Source: Lepidurus packardi (lineage: Eukaryota > Arthropoda > Branchiopoda > Notostraca > Triopsidae). From it: a stretch of 64,000 nt of DNA. The stretch covers positions 1 through 64,000 of the forward strand of contig JAKZAN010000161.1 in assembly GCA_023053545.1 (NCBI GenBank). The letters are read 5' to 3'. Below the pieces are notes generated by a model. It was given only the letters and a program-made list of their open reading frames with translations, searched no databases and had not been told where the DNA came from. Made by a program: the position numbers and the translations under genes. Of the stretch, positions 37,601-48,654 are shown in pieces. The first letter of the stretch is position 1. The number at the start of each line of letters is the position of its first letter.

Positions 37601-37745
37601 CATCATACTCCTATGGCAATCATATTATCTGGCGCAGGGTATGCTTGAATCGGGTCTCGACGGCCCTTCGAGGGCACTCATAAATTTTATAATGCAACAA
37701 GGATAAACAACTGCGGAATGGCGAGGGTATAGAGAAATGTCCTGA
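34609..37745 (+). CDS. Voltage-sensor/class III adenylyl or guanylyl cyclase fusion
   Basis: 1016 aa; introns at 35071-35113 and 37595-37637 (43 nt each). Residues 95-250 form a four-helix voltage-sensor-like unit: S1 (WFNIFISVVTLYALF), S2 ending EITALWLCK, S3 (FYFWLDLISL), then an S4 with basic residues every third position (RLIRIIRLIRILRLYK). No pore helix or GYG filter follows. After a 180-residue polar linker come two helices flanking an extracellular loop (about 422-570, with an in-frame triple NIH repeat), then LEPLENMIKTVRRI and LLAVGFGEAGSEI. The class III catalytic domain (660-850) has both metal Asp motifs (FCDIRNFSDM and NMGDSFLLVW) and DASYLSPHVDLSKRLE. The C-terminus DGPSRALINFIM...WRGYREMS is recovered only by splicing. 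Ion-channel/cyclase fusions are known in ciliates and Plasmodium. Confidence 0.9.
36192..36218 (+). repeat. Triple 9-bp in-frame repeat
   Basis: Three copies of ATAACATCC in tandem inside the cyclase gene, encoding a repeated Asn-Ile-His unit in the predicted extracellular loop. Probably replication slippage; too short to disturb the fold. Confidence 0.8.
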
Positions 37746-37854
37746 AGAGACCCGATAAGTATATTCGCGTTAGAAGCTTCCAAAATCTATGAGGACTAGA
37801 TCGAGATACCTGGCGATCTTTTATTGATAATGTTTAGTTTAATTGATATTGATC

Positions 37855-38592
37855 ATGAAGAAAACAATCGTTCGGTTGAAAATATTAAGTCTAGAACTCA
37901 GGGGAGGCTTCACCATCCCCAACGGTTAACTGATTCGGATCAGGCATGACAACCAACAATCGGATCTCTTTGGCCCGCTCGTCGAGGACAACGTGTACTT
38001 CGACCTGGTATCTGACTCTATCGACCTCACCCTCACAAATCGAAATAGTGATCTCACTGAATTTGGATTCGCTACCATCCAACTCTCGGAAATCGCTAAA
38101 TTCCCGGATTCTCTGCATAAAATCACCGTGTATATGTCAGCCCGAAACCATGCAGGCTACACGTAGAAATAGGCTGCAGTTATTGTCTTAGAACTCTACC
38201 TGAGTACGAAACCAGTGAATGGCAAACTGAGGCTTTTCATAATGAGCGCCATTCTTCTGAGAGACACAGATATTATTTCAAAAATGGATCCGTACGTCAT
38301 CATCAAGTACGGGGGACAGTAGTTTAAGACCAAGATCAAAGACGAGGCCGGGAAGACTCCTGTTTGGAACGAATACTTCGAGTTAGCTGTGGTTAATATC
38401 AGCGATCGGGTATAACTTATAGTGATGGATAAAGATCTGACCGGAAGCGACGAGGTGGGCCGAAAGAAGCTGATGGTCAGGGATTTGATGTCGAGCAAAG
38501 CCACAGATAGAACCTTGGAGCTGGTTTACACCGCAGATAGTAAGTCTGCTAAGGCTGGCACTCTTCAAATCCAGAGCCAGTTCACTTTCTGA
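37855..38592 (+). CDS. C2-domain protein
   Basis: 245 aa, single exon, starting MKKTIVRLKILSLELRGG and ending at TGA. The C-terminal half (about 118-230) is a C2 domain: KLRLFIMSAILLRDTDI, SKMDPYVIIKYGGQQFKT, TPVWNEYFEL, and VMDKDLTGSDEVGRKKL. The Asp pairs in MDPY and MDKD fall at Ca2+-binding-loop positions, so Ca2+-dependent membrane binding is plausible. The N-terminal half is also beta-rich (DNVYFDLVSDSIDLTLTN) and looks like a degenerate second C2. Such small C2 proteins are numerous in ciliates, where they act in exocytosis and membrane traffic. It lies 109 bp after the cyclase gene on the same strand. Confidence 0.85.
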
Positions 38593-38716
38593 TGCTTTTT
38601 GAGAGTGTGTGGGATTTTTAAGAGAATGGTTGATTCTAGAAACATTTTTAAAAGAGCAAGCCGATTTATTCATCGATATAGTCTAAATCATTCCTCAGCA
38701 CAAACTGTTCATTCAA

Positions 38717-39764
38717 ATGACATCGAAGGTCGAAGCACTCAAGAACGAAGGCAACGAATTCTTTAAAAACAGTACCTCCTTTACCTTTAAACCCGGTTCG
38801 CCATCATACCCACCCTTTAGAAAATTATCCTGAAGCCAAAACCAAGTTCCAATAGGCTCTATTGCTCCTTTAGAACCAACCTAAGTCCCAAGACATCAAG
38901 AGCGAAGAGGGAAAGCTCTATACCAATCTACTCACCAATGCAGCCCTTTGCTGTCTAAACATGAAGCTCCCCGCTGAATACGAAAATGCAATTAACTTTG
39001 CCACCCAAGCTTTAACCCTAGATCCTGAAAATCTGAAGGCCCTCTATCGTCGAGGAATGGCCTATAAAGAGCTCGGAGAGTTGCGTGAGAACCAGAATGG
39101 TCCAAGTGCGTTGTTAATGGAGTTCTATGTGAAGGCTAAAGATGACCTGGAAAAATTGACTCTTCTCGATCGTAAAAACGCTGTGGCAGAGGAAAAACTC
39201 AAATAGACCATCAATAACTTCGCGAGAATCAAACTACTTGTGCGACAAGATGAAGAGACGAAAAAACCTGTACAGTCAAAAAAAGAGGGGACGAACAGCA
39301 AGGTAGAGACTAAAGCCAGCGTAGCTAAGTCATCGCAGGCCATGGAGAAAATTATGAAGGATTACAAGGTAGACGAGGTCACTAAAATTGCACACCAGAA
39401 GGTCGAAAATCAGTTGCTGCAGAATTCTTTGCCTCAGACTAAGACTGAACTCGAAAAGGCAGTAAAGGTGCTTGAGAAGAATAAGGAGTCCCTGCAGAAG
39501 TTCATTTGGAGATTCCCTGTAGGGTATATCGCAGGTCTCAATCCTAGTTTCGACTTGCTATACAAGCTGCTGGCTAATTTATGCGAAATGGGCACTGAGA
39601 AGAACAAGGAGAACAACCAGGCATTGTTGAATTTGTTCGAATGCAAGTCGTTCGGACTTCTGTGGACAGGCCTGACGGGCAAGTAGAAGAGTGTGTTGAC
39701 GGAGAGAGTGAAGGCGATGACAGACAGCGATGTTTTGGAAGAGTTGCAGAAGAAAATGAAGTGA
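38717..39764 (+). CDS. TPR-domain protein, co-chaperone-like
   Basis: 332 aa from two exons; the 49-nt intron at 38772-38820 restores the first TPR helix pair (EGNEFFKNKNYPEAKTKFQQAL). Three TPR units span residues 3-120 (LYTNLLTNAALCCLNMK, AINFATQALTLDPENLKALYRRGMA), with the Asn and Lys/Arg positions that form a carboxylate clamp for Hsp70/Hsp90 tails. A basic linker follows, then a helical C-terminal unit (FIWRFPVGYIAGLNPSFDLLY ... LLWTGLTGK) whose layout recalls the C-terminal domains of TPR assembly factors such as RPAP3, though the match is weak. A role in chaperoning or dynein/polymerase assembly is an inference. Confidence 0.8.
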
Positions 39765-39956
39765 AGAGTGTAATGTGTATGTACATAGCGATATGCGGTT
39801 AAAGATATTCGTTCAAAAGTGGGATAAAAGGTGGGGAGGTTTTAAAATATGTGAGAGATCGTGACATAAATCGTCTTTATGAGTGGATATTATATCATTT
39901 TCGTAAAAATCAGATTAGTTCCCGCACAAACATCATACGGCCATAAAGTATAACTC

Positions 39957-41692
39957 ATGGACAACCCCCATCTCCTCCAGGATTTCAATACCCTCATCAA
40001 GGGCATCAAGCGAAGAGAAGATCTCCACTACTCTCTCCTAGAGTACATCAGGAAACTTCTCATCTCCAAAGACGACTTTAGTCTCTTCATGGACGAGGAG
40101 CTGAGAACTCACAGAGCATTCCATCTCGATATTTCTGCCAAGGAAGCTGCCTGTGCTGCCGATGAACACGAAATTAGAGAGAGGTGGAGCTAACAGATCA
40201 CCCCTCTGGAGAACTCCGACAGCAAGTACCTATTAACTGATAGAGATTGGTGGCACGGCTATGCATGCGCATTATGTAGATTTGTCAGGCTTCGCACGAG
40301 AAGCTGAAACAGCATTCTTAGGACTACGAGGAGTCTCTACGCAGTTTCAACGCCGAACTCAGTCTGATTGTAGTGAAGGAGCGCATCGATCCGAACCAGC
40401 TCTTAGATCTTATCCTCACGTACTCCAGAACCAAATATGAGAAAGACAGCGAAGTTCTAAGTAGAATGATAAGGATGATCCAAGAGGGAGAAAAATAAAA
40501 AATAGGGATCATTCTAGAAGAGCGGGTGGCATAGAAAGAGAAAAAAAGGAAAAAGGCAGAAGAAGAGGAGGCTAGAAGGAGGCACTCAATCGTGCAGAAT
40601 GAACTGCGCGCAAAGAGGGACAAGGAGAAGGCAGTGGAACGCCAAGAACGACTAAAAGAGGAAGCCAAGGCATTGGAAGTACTCAAGAAGAAAAGGATGC
40701 GATTCATCGACCGAGTTCTCTTGCAAATTTATGCAGTGGCAGATCTGTCCAAAGTACAATTGTTAGAGGATTTCGTCTATAGCTGTAAGAAGGAGGAGCA
40801 ACTTGTCAAACTTCGAACAGAAATGCTCGAACGCAACTAGATCACTAAGCGAGAGATTAAGAATTTCGCCACGAAGCAGGAAGACTTCAAACAGAAGGTG
40901 TAGAGGTTTCGGCAGCCTATGTTGGCGCCACCCAAACCTCCCTGTCTCCCCATCGATGCGCGAGTTTTTGAAGGCATGAATCTGGCTACAACTGCAGGGA
41001 GGGTTCTCGATCTATACCACCCTACTTCTTCAACAATGAAGATGCCGAACTATAACTCTACTGATAGCCTGCCCTTGCCTGTCAGACCACCATCACGTTC
41101 TTTACGACCAAATGTGTATCCTATCGATAGCATAGGATTGGAGAACTTTCAAACTCTAGACCGAACATCATTAGATAAAAGAGTGAATAACTATCACCAA
41201 CGGTCGATTTCTCGCGTGGACTAGTACTCTTAATCGATCAACAATCCAAAAAGTAGAGTCTAAAGGTTGCCATATATTGGAATTTCTACAACCATGACTA
41301 GTAACAATGGGACCAGTCCAGCCATTGGCGGGATCGACAAAATCGTGAGAGTTCAGGATAAATAGGATAACAATCGATCTGAAAGGTATCAGTCTGTCGG
41401 AGGGGTCAAGAAAAGAGCCTCAGATGTCAAAGGTATCGGGAAGGGTCATTAGTTAATATCGAGAGCCGATGAAAGACCAATGCCGGTCCCATTGATCCAA
41501 CTTAGCTTTGCAGGAGTGACAGAGACGAAAATAGGAGACCAGAACATAACTTCCAACAGCAATAAAGTAGACTTAAACCGTAAGAAGGAAAGTATATCGC
41601 GTACTCTGGAGTTCAAATTCAGCATAAAGAAACCCTATCTGGCATCCCCTCTGAACAAGCATTCCAGCCCTAAAGGTGACTATCTCGCGTGA
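39957..41692 (+). CDS. Coiled-coil protein with a frame break
   Basis: About 571 aa. The N-terminal helical part (MDNPHLLQDFNTLIKG) is in one frame to about 40225 and the rest in another. Two explanations fit: a 20-nt intron at 40226-40245 that removes the TGA at 40238, or a 1-2 nt indel in the AG run near 40176-40184 followed by a normal 54-nt GTACC...TAG intron (40226-40279). The middle (about 150-320) is a long charged coiled coil (EKKRKKAEEEEARRR, KEKAVERQERLKEEAKALEV). The C-terminal 250 residues are Ser/Asn/Pro-rich and low in complexity, with MLAPPKPPCLPIDARVFEG at their start. TAA/TAG Gln codons are frequent. A cytoskeletal or ciliary role would be typical but is not shown. Confidence 0.72.
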
Positions 41693-41865
41693 TTGCCGCC
41701 TTCTTCTCTTAGTTATTGTTATGATATTACTTATTTATTGCATAGTTTTGAGTGAGGTTAAATCATTCTGCTGGGGACTACAATATTTGATACTCTACCT
41801 ACGATACTAAAACACACACTCTCCTACGAAGACTCTCTCGTTTACAGCAATCAAGACGGCTGCTC

Positions 41866-44472
41866 ATGCTCCAACACAACCTAAACCTCGACGAACTCTT
41901 GACTTAACAACTCAACAGCATCAACAGCTCATAAAATATTTCACTCTATGCCTTGGCCCTGGGTGCTTCTCGTACATGGATAGTAACTCCCCAAACACTG
42001 TCCCTACTTAAATCGCTCTACTAACTACAAGGCTAGAAGTGGGTCGAAGTGGTCCGTAGGCTCTTCGAAAACAATGCTGTACCAGTAGTATAGAGCTTCA
42101 TCACTTTTTTACCCATGTACCCAGCCTTCGCAGATGGGATTTTGAGAAAGCGCATGGATTCTGCTTCACTTATGATCCAAAACATCGGTCTCTACATCAA
42201 TAACAAGGTGGCAGACGTGCCAACAGTGAATGTGCTTTTTGATACCTTGAAGCAGATCTTTGAATAGATTTCCAGCGATGAAAATAGGGAGCATGCCGTG
42301 GGATACTCTTAAGATCTGACACTCAACTTCTTCAGCTAATCGTTCTTGACCTTCCTCCGAGAAAGACAGTATTTCCACCACAAGGAGTACTTCAAAGTGT
42401 TATGGCATGTCTGTCGCAAGTTCAAAGAAAGCCCTCCTCAGCTCGTGAACAATTTTGCATGCATGGACTCCTTTACTAAATTGATGTAAAGCGTCATACC
42501 TCCTTTAGCCTAATCTCCGACCCAATTAGGCCTGAGTATTTTGGTCGAGGCGTGTCAGTGTACATCCTTGTATCGGATCTTTTAGGGTCTGTCAGAGCGT
42601 CTCATTAACGTTGTGTGCATACCTATCCTGAGAAAGTATAACCACGAAATTAAAGCACGGTCAAAGTAAGATGCGGAAGAAGTGATTGAGTACGAAGCTG
42701 ATCTTACATACCAAAGGACCTCATAGACGCTTGCGACGGGTGCTGCCGAACTGATGGTAAGACTTTGTGAGTGTATTGATGGTACTCTCGCCAGACTGTT
42801 TCATGGGATACTCGGCTCTATGGAGAAGGTCTTAAGCGATGAATCGAATACTGAAGCTCAGCAACTTCCGACCATGATTCAGAGTTCATAAGAACTGGAG
42901 GTATGCTATCTTTTTCTGACGATCCTCCCCAAATGTCTGATGGACAGAGAGGATCTGCTAGAAGAACTGTCAGAATTCTTGGAAAACCACCACAAAAAAA
43001 TATTTAGACTGCAAGAGCATCCTGTGCTCGACTTCAGACTCATCAAGATCACTGAGTTGTATGCGCCATATATGCGTTCAGGCCAGTTTTAGGAAGCCAT
43101 GATATTCTTTCTACAGCGCCTTAAACTTGGCATTAATGGACCCCAGTCTCTGCTGACCCATCAGATCTACGCCAGCCTCCAAAATATCCTAGACAATAAA
43201 GACCTGTATTCGAGATTTGAGATCTGCATCGTCTAGCTGGCTTCCCCCATCAACTCGATCCTTGAGGTTAGCTAGGACCCGAAGTTCTTCGACATCCTCC
43301 ATACATTCATTTCTGATTTCGAAGTTTACGTCGATAGGTATTGCGTAAAACTAGTGAAGACCTTAGTTTCCAGAATGCATAATGAAGTGCAAAAATTCTG
43401 GAAGTTAGGTGCCAAACACTCCCACCTCCTTAACAAACTGTTTGATTGTCTCATCGGCATCCTCAGGCATAAGGGTATCGTTGAGGACATGTACACAGAG
43501 TTCGAAGATGTGCTTAATGAAGTCCCCAAGTACATGGCTAACTTGGGAGCTATTGATTTCTAGGATAGGATATTGGACCTGGGGGCTACGATCATGGAGA
43601 AACTCAACTAATGCACGTGCTATGTGAGTAACTGCTTCATCTATCTGCGAGGCGTTTTCGAAAAATCTAAAGACCTTTCGGGTTCGTTGTTCGAGTTCGT
43701 GTATGCATGCGCGAAGTCGATTAAAAATTATTGTCTTGATAACCCTGCGACCATAGACTCCATTACTTAGCTGTGCATAGAAAACCTGCGAATCTTTGAT
43801 CCCAAGAGTCTTCACATAGGTTCTGTGAACTAAGCGTTGAGGAAATCATTACTTCTAACCCAAACAATAGTGCAGACCTTTGAGGAGTACTACAAAGAGC
43901 AGAGGATAGAATTGTTAGGTACCCTCGCTACCAGTAGTCTTGACTTAAAAAGGAAGTTGGAGATGTTCAATCAGTCACAATTAGAGGAGCTGGATGAACT
44001 GGTGATCACAATATTTTACATCAAGCCATTCGATGTGAAACTGACACCGATGGACAGCAAGTCCAAGTACTACAACAAACTGTTTTTGTTGTATTCTGCA
44101 GCCCGACTGACTTTCCAAGGATGCACTCTTGAGAAGTTCCGTGAATTCCTAGCCAATGCCAGGGTCTATATGATGCTATATTTGCCTCGGTCCTCGCTGC
44201 ATTCCTCGGAAAACAGCCGGATGGAGGAAGAAGAACCCACCTACTTCGGCAAATAAACGAATGAGTTGTGCAACATAATGACTCCCCCATTCAAGAAAGA
44301 TGTGAACGAAATCTAGTTCTGCCAGCAGATCCTGAACGGCCTGACCCGCAAAAAAAGTATAGATGTAGTGGAGTTGGACGAACAGGAACAGCAATGTCTG
44401 CGTAACTTCAGACAGCTGCAGATGTGTGGGAACATGCCTCGCAAGATATTCAGGTTCACCCAAGGAAAATGA
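41866..44472 (+). CDS. Large helical-repeat protein, karyopherin-beta-like
   Basis: 868 aa, one uninterrupted frame ending FRFTQGK then TGA. The sequence is almost wholly alpha-helical, with paired amphipathic helices of HEAT type, for example VRRLFENNAVPVVQSFITFL, EYFKVLWHVCRKFKESPP, ELEVCYLFLTILPKCLMD and KLFDCLIGILRHKGIVEDM. Length and pattern suit an importin/exportin (the family averages about 900-1000 aa) that carries cargo through nuclear pores with Ran. No N-terminal Ran-binding signature was recognised, and the frame is open upstream of the chosen ATG, so a 5' exon could be missing. The family call is tentative; the gene itself is secure. Confidence 0.6.
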
Positions 44473-44577
44473 TGAAACAATCAGTGAATATTGGGGTCGA
44501 TAGTATAGATATTTACTCTGATTGCAATGCATATGACACGATATCGATTAGGATGGTCAAACAGTGCATAACATAGT

Positions 44578-46100
44578 TCAGCTGTGGAACTGAGGCAGCA
44601 ATAGAAAGCTGTCATCCGAAAACACCCAAGTCTCTCCCAAGGTTTCCTTGCCCGTTAGACTCAAGAAAAACTATCCTCTCCCCAAAACATGGATCTCATC
44701 ACCTTATCTTATATACGATTTCCCCTACCCACAGTTCAGGTTGATTTTTATGAAGAGCCCTCCTTCTGTTCTCATGATTACTCCTTTTTAGCTGTCGGAC
44801 TCCACTCCTACAGTTTACTCGATCAGCCTTTATTTACCACCATGACGCAAGTCAAATATCCAAAGTGTGCACATCTGTCCTCCTTCCAGTCTCATGCTTT
44901 TGTGCATGTTTTGCAACTACTCCTCTACCACGAATAGACCTTTCTCCACCCCAACGGGTAGGAGGGATTGGATTAATCGCGTATTGAAAATCAGGGGAAT
45001 ACGAGCCTGAGGCTATTCGACTATGGATAGAAGCTTTGAAAGAACAGGCTTGGGAATAGAAACTTTGGAGGCTCGAAGCGACGGATTGAATGCTAGATGG
45101 TTGATCAGAGCTTGAATTGCGGAAACCCTCAGAACCGGGACACTAGCTACAGCCAAGACTTCAAGTGCCAACAGTGCCTGATGTTTGAGTAGAAATTTAT
45201 TGAGGAGTTGGAAGTAGAGTATCTCAGTCGATCTGGCAAGTTGTGCATACTTATGAACACAATTGATGAATTTGAGAGCATCGACGAGATCATTCTTGAA
45301 GGAGTTATTGGGGATTTCTTTAGAGTACTCAATGGATTTGTAGTAGAGCAGTGTTCTGCTGAAGTCCACCAAGCCATAACATGTATCCAGTAGTAGTTTG
45401 TGTCTGGACTCGCAGGATTCCTGCGATTAACACTCCACTTCGAAGTCTAGTCCGATGTACCAGTTCACGCAGAAGGAGATTAGATAGGAGTCGAAGTAGA
45501 ACGCATTGAAGGATCGGCTGACTCTCCGGTACTTGGAGGCTACGAGATACACGTCTTCTCCGACAAATCGGTAGATCTCGATGATGAGAGAGACATGGAG
45601 GCACTCCAGAATCGATGTGGATTCGGACAGCAGTTTCTTGAGGGTTTTAGCAGCCTCCAGCTTATCTAAGAAAAGAACACTTAAAGGTTGCACATGTTTG
45701 GCTGCAGTGGGTTACTTAACCGATGGAACTCTTAGGCCCTCTTTAAGGCAATCGCCTTATTATTCTCGAACTCTTTTAGGCTTTTATTGAGGATTTACTT
45801 CTACGAAGACAGTTTTTTAAAGGACTCATCGAACCGATTCAGCAGTTCATCGGTGTTCCGGAGCCATGTCGGTCTGGGGTCCCATTTGGGTTTCACGACA
45901 TCGGTTTCCCATTCTCCGGAGGAATCAGACTAATTTTCTGACGGTTCTGCTGCAGGCTCTTATTGAGGTTCTGTGCTCTAGACTTAGTTGTTTTGAGTAG
46001 TTGGAGACTACTAGCTGGACTAGCTCGGGACTTGAGGAACCTGATCCACGGTCAATGACTATTGCGTTTGTTCTTCAGCCAGGGGGGATACGAGTTCCAT
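44578..46100 (-). CDS. Uncharacterised helical protein
   Basis: 490 aa; the 50-nt intron at 45666-45715 (GTAAC...CTTAG) joins EFHRLN to KLEAAKTLKKLL. The N-terminal 110 residues are Gln/Ser/Pro-rich with many TAA/TAG codons. The middle (about 130-330) is a dense helical domain (ECLHVSLIIEIYRFVGEDVY, TLLYYKSIEYSKEI, LLKHQALLALEVLAVASVP). The C-terminal 140 residues turn beta-rich (GLFVVEEQLQ, CTLWIFDLRHGG, FFLSLTGKETLGETWVF). I do not recognise the combination. The 3' ends of this gene and the karyopherin-like gene converge 105 bp apart. The plus-strand frame over 44689-45039 is antisense to it. Confidence 0.68.
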
Positions 46101-46245
46101 GGATGATAATTAATACGGGTTTAATATAATGAAATGTGGATCAGCGATTCATTGGGTTGTGTTTTCGTTGCCTCTTTTTTAAAAAAGGATTATATCACTT
46201 CTCCTTTTGCAAAAACCTTTGCTTACATTTCGTGGGCTTTTAATT

Positions 46246-46689
46246 TCAGGGGTTCTTGTCTTCTACTTCTTAGGATTGCGCCCTGGGGGTAGATCCACTC
46301 TTCTTGTACTTGCGTTTTCTCCTGGCGCTGTTGGGTTGCGAATCGTCATTTTCGGACTACTTCTTGACTATCTAACTGCTCAGAATATCCGTGTTCCCGA
46401 TGTTTTCAAAATGGTCCAGACTCTTATGTCCTTGTACGGATGCGGAATGGTGCGAAAACACTTCAAAGTCCACTTTGGGCTCAGGCTTCAGAGACTTCAT
46501 ATACAGGGCAACTTCCAAAAAGCAGACAAGGATTCCGGACAGCAACAAGAAGTTCTGGAAGATGGTGACGAAGAAACCATGAGTCTGTGGTATAGGTTTG
46601 TGGGTATTGGTTTATTATGTTTTGGGGTAGAGCTCGGCGTGGACAGAGAGGGAGAGAAGGATGAAGATAAGGGTAGAGTATTTGGACAT
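46246..46689 (-). CDS. Small type I membrane protein
   Basis: 147 aa, single exon. A classical signal peptide (MSKYSTLIFILLSLSVHA) is followed by a short lumenal part, one transmembrane helix (FFVTIFQNFLLLSGILVCF, about residues 38-60) and a 85-residue cytoplasmic tail with a basic cluster (RRKRKYKKSG) and an acidic end. It contains two consecutive TAA codons after LYPKT, read as Gln-Gln. The topology resembles single-pass sorting or ER adaptor proteins; no family was recognised. Divergent from the photolyase gene, 286 bp apart. Confidence 0.7.
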
Positions 46690-46975
46690 GGTGTTTTGGC
46701 GAATCCTTAATTTGTTTAAGAAGAAGAGAGAATGTGGGTTATTATTAAACAGTCTGATGAAAAATGTAGATGCCTTGGATATAATCCTTAGCATCTTCAG
46801 CAGAATTAATATGTGTAGGGAGACCAAACTCTGATTGTGGGAACAAACCCATATCTGTTATCTTACAAAATTCTGAGCTAATCTTTGTTGCTCAGAGCTC
46901 TTCTTTTTAATTTGCCCCAGTCCATATTTAAAATTTAATACCAAATAAGGACAATCCGAAATTTTGGAACTCTCC

Positions 46976-48476
46976 ATGAAGTCTCGCCTCAGCATCCATA
47001 TCTTTCGCAGGGATCTCAGGCTCTTCGACAACACTGCCCTGATTGAAGCGACTAAGTTCACTGACAACGTCCTGCCCTGCTTTATTTTCGACCCTCGCCA
47101 GGCCTCCCCTCAGAAAAATCCTTACTACGGCAAACATTGTTTCCAGTTCATGCTGGAAAGTCTCAGCGATCTGAACTAGCAACTCTCTGAACACAAAGGT
47201 CGTCTTTACTTCTTCGAAGGGTTACCGCACGAGGTAATTGCTAAACTGATAGACACGACCAAGGCAGACACAGTTGTTGTTAATGAGGACTATACGCCTT
47301 TCTCTCGACTGCGTGATAGTCAAATCGAGCAGGTTTGTGCCTAGAAGAAGGTGAAGTTCGTCTCTTTTGAAGACCTATTGCTAGTGGGACTCAAAGAAAT
47401 CCCTGAAGAATTCCCCAAGTACAAGGTGTTTACCCCATTCTACAACAAAATGCAAACTCTGGGCGTCACCAGGCCTCGAGAAACCCCCAATGTTCGACTA
47501 TACACTGCCCAAGTACCCTTCGAATGCAAGCTGCCATCAATCGATTAAAACTCACCTGTCCCGATTCGGGGAGGCAGGAAAGAAGGAATGTTAAAACTCT
47601 CGAACCTCCCTAAAAACTATGGCAAGACCCGAAACGATGTCAACGGCCAGAATAGCGAGTTGTCAGCTTATAATAAATTCGGGTGCATCAGCATCCGGGA
47701 GTTCTACTTCCGAGCAGGAGAGGAAGAACTCCGGAGACAGTTGTACTGGAGGGATTTCTACTACCATGTCTGTGTCATGAACGAGGGATTCAAATGTTTC
47801 CAGAAGAAGTACGAAGGGCTTAAATGGGATGACGATACCAAGCTATTGGAGGCCTGGAAGCAGGGCAGGACAGGCGTGCCGATTGTCGATGCCGCCATGA
47901 GATGTCTGAAGCAGACCGGAATGATGCATAACCGATTGCGCATGATCGTAGCCAGCTTCCTGACTAAGGATCTAATCATTGATTGGAAGCAAGGAGAACG
48001 GCACTTCGCTAATTACTTAGTCGATTACGACCCTGCCCAGAACAACGGGGGATGGGTAAGCACAATATTTCATCCAATAACTCTGTTTCATTTATGGGTA
48101 TTTTTAGCAATGGGCATCTTCTACAGGCACCGACTCGCAGCCTTACTTCAGGGTGTTCAACCCCAAACTGCAGAGCGAGAAGTTCGACACATAGTGCCAC
48201 TTCATAAAGAAATGGATTCCTGAGTTGAAGGGAGTGCCGCCGAAGGCTATACACAACTGGTAGAACTAACACAAAAAGTACAGCACTGAGTATTGTGCCC
48301 CGGTGGTGATTCACAGCAAGCAGAGGGATCGAGTGATCGCCCTGTACAAGAATACACATCCTGCCGAACAGCCATAAGAAGAAGAAGAAGAGGGAAAAGG
48401 TCGGAAGCAATCTGAATCTCGGAGTAAATCTACCGGGACCATAGACGCCTTCATCACTAAGTCTCGTCGAAAGTGA
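46976..48476 (+). CDS. Cryptochrome/photolyase family protein, class I CPD photolyase-like
   Basis: 482 aa; the 52-nt intron at 48056-48107 joins NNGGW to QWASSTGTDSQPYFRVFNP, reconstituting the family signature. The N-terminal antenna-binding alpha/beta domain starts LSIHIFRRDLRLFDNTALIE. The FAD-binding half has LYWRDFYYHV, the GVPIVDAAMRCL...GMMHNRLRMIVASFL motif and KDLIIDWKQGERHFANYLVDY. Class I CPD photolyases use FADH- and blue light to split cyclobutane pyrimidine dimers. The Gly-Trp-Gln-Trp-Ser-Ser-x-Gly-Thr-Asp run favours a repair enzyme over a plant or animal cryptochrome. The C-terminus is short, acidic then basic, and ends in a PIP-like TIDAFITKSRRK. Confidence 0.93.
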
Positions 48477-48654
48477 TGATTAGTATGAAATATTGAGTAG
48501 TTTAGGTTTGATTGTTGGATTATTTTGTTTTCTCATTGGATTTTATCCTCTGGAATTGGCAGGAAAAAGTAGGTTATCCGGTGTTTCGGACAGTTTCACA
48601 GGGTATAATCGTAATACTAACACACCACAATATACGTCGACACCCGATCATACT

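Noticed and set aside
44689-45039. Plus-strand frame with helical composition
   Set aside because: Antisense to the continuous C-terminal frame of the 490-aa minus-strand gene.
46207-46710. Plus-strand 167-codon frame
   Set aside because: Antisense to the signal-peptide membrane protein, whose topology is convincing.
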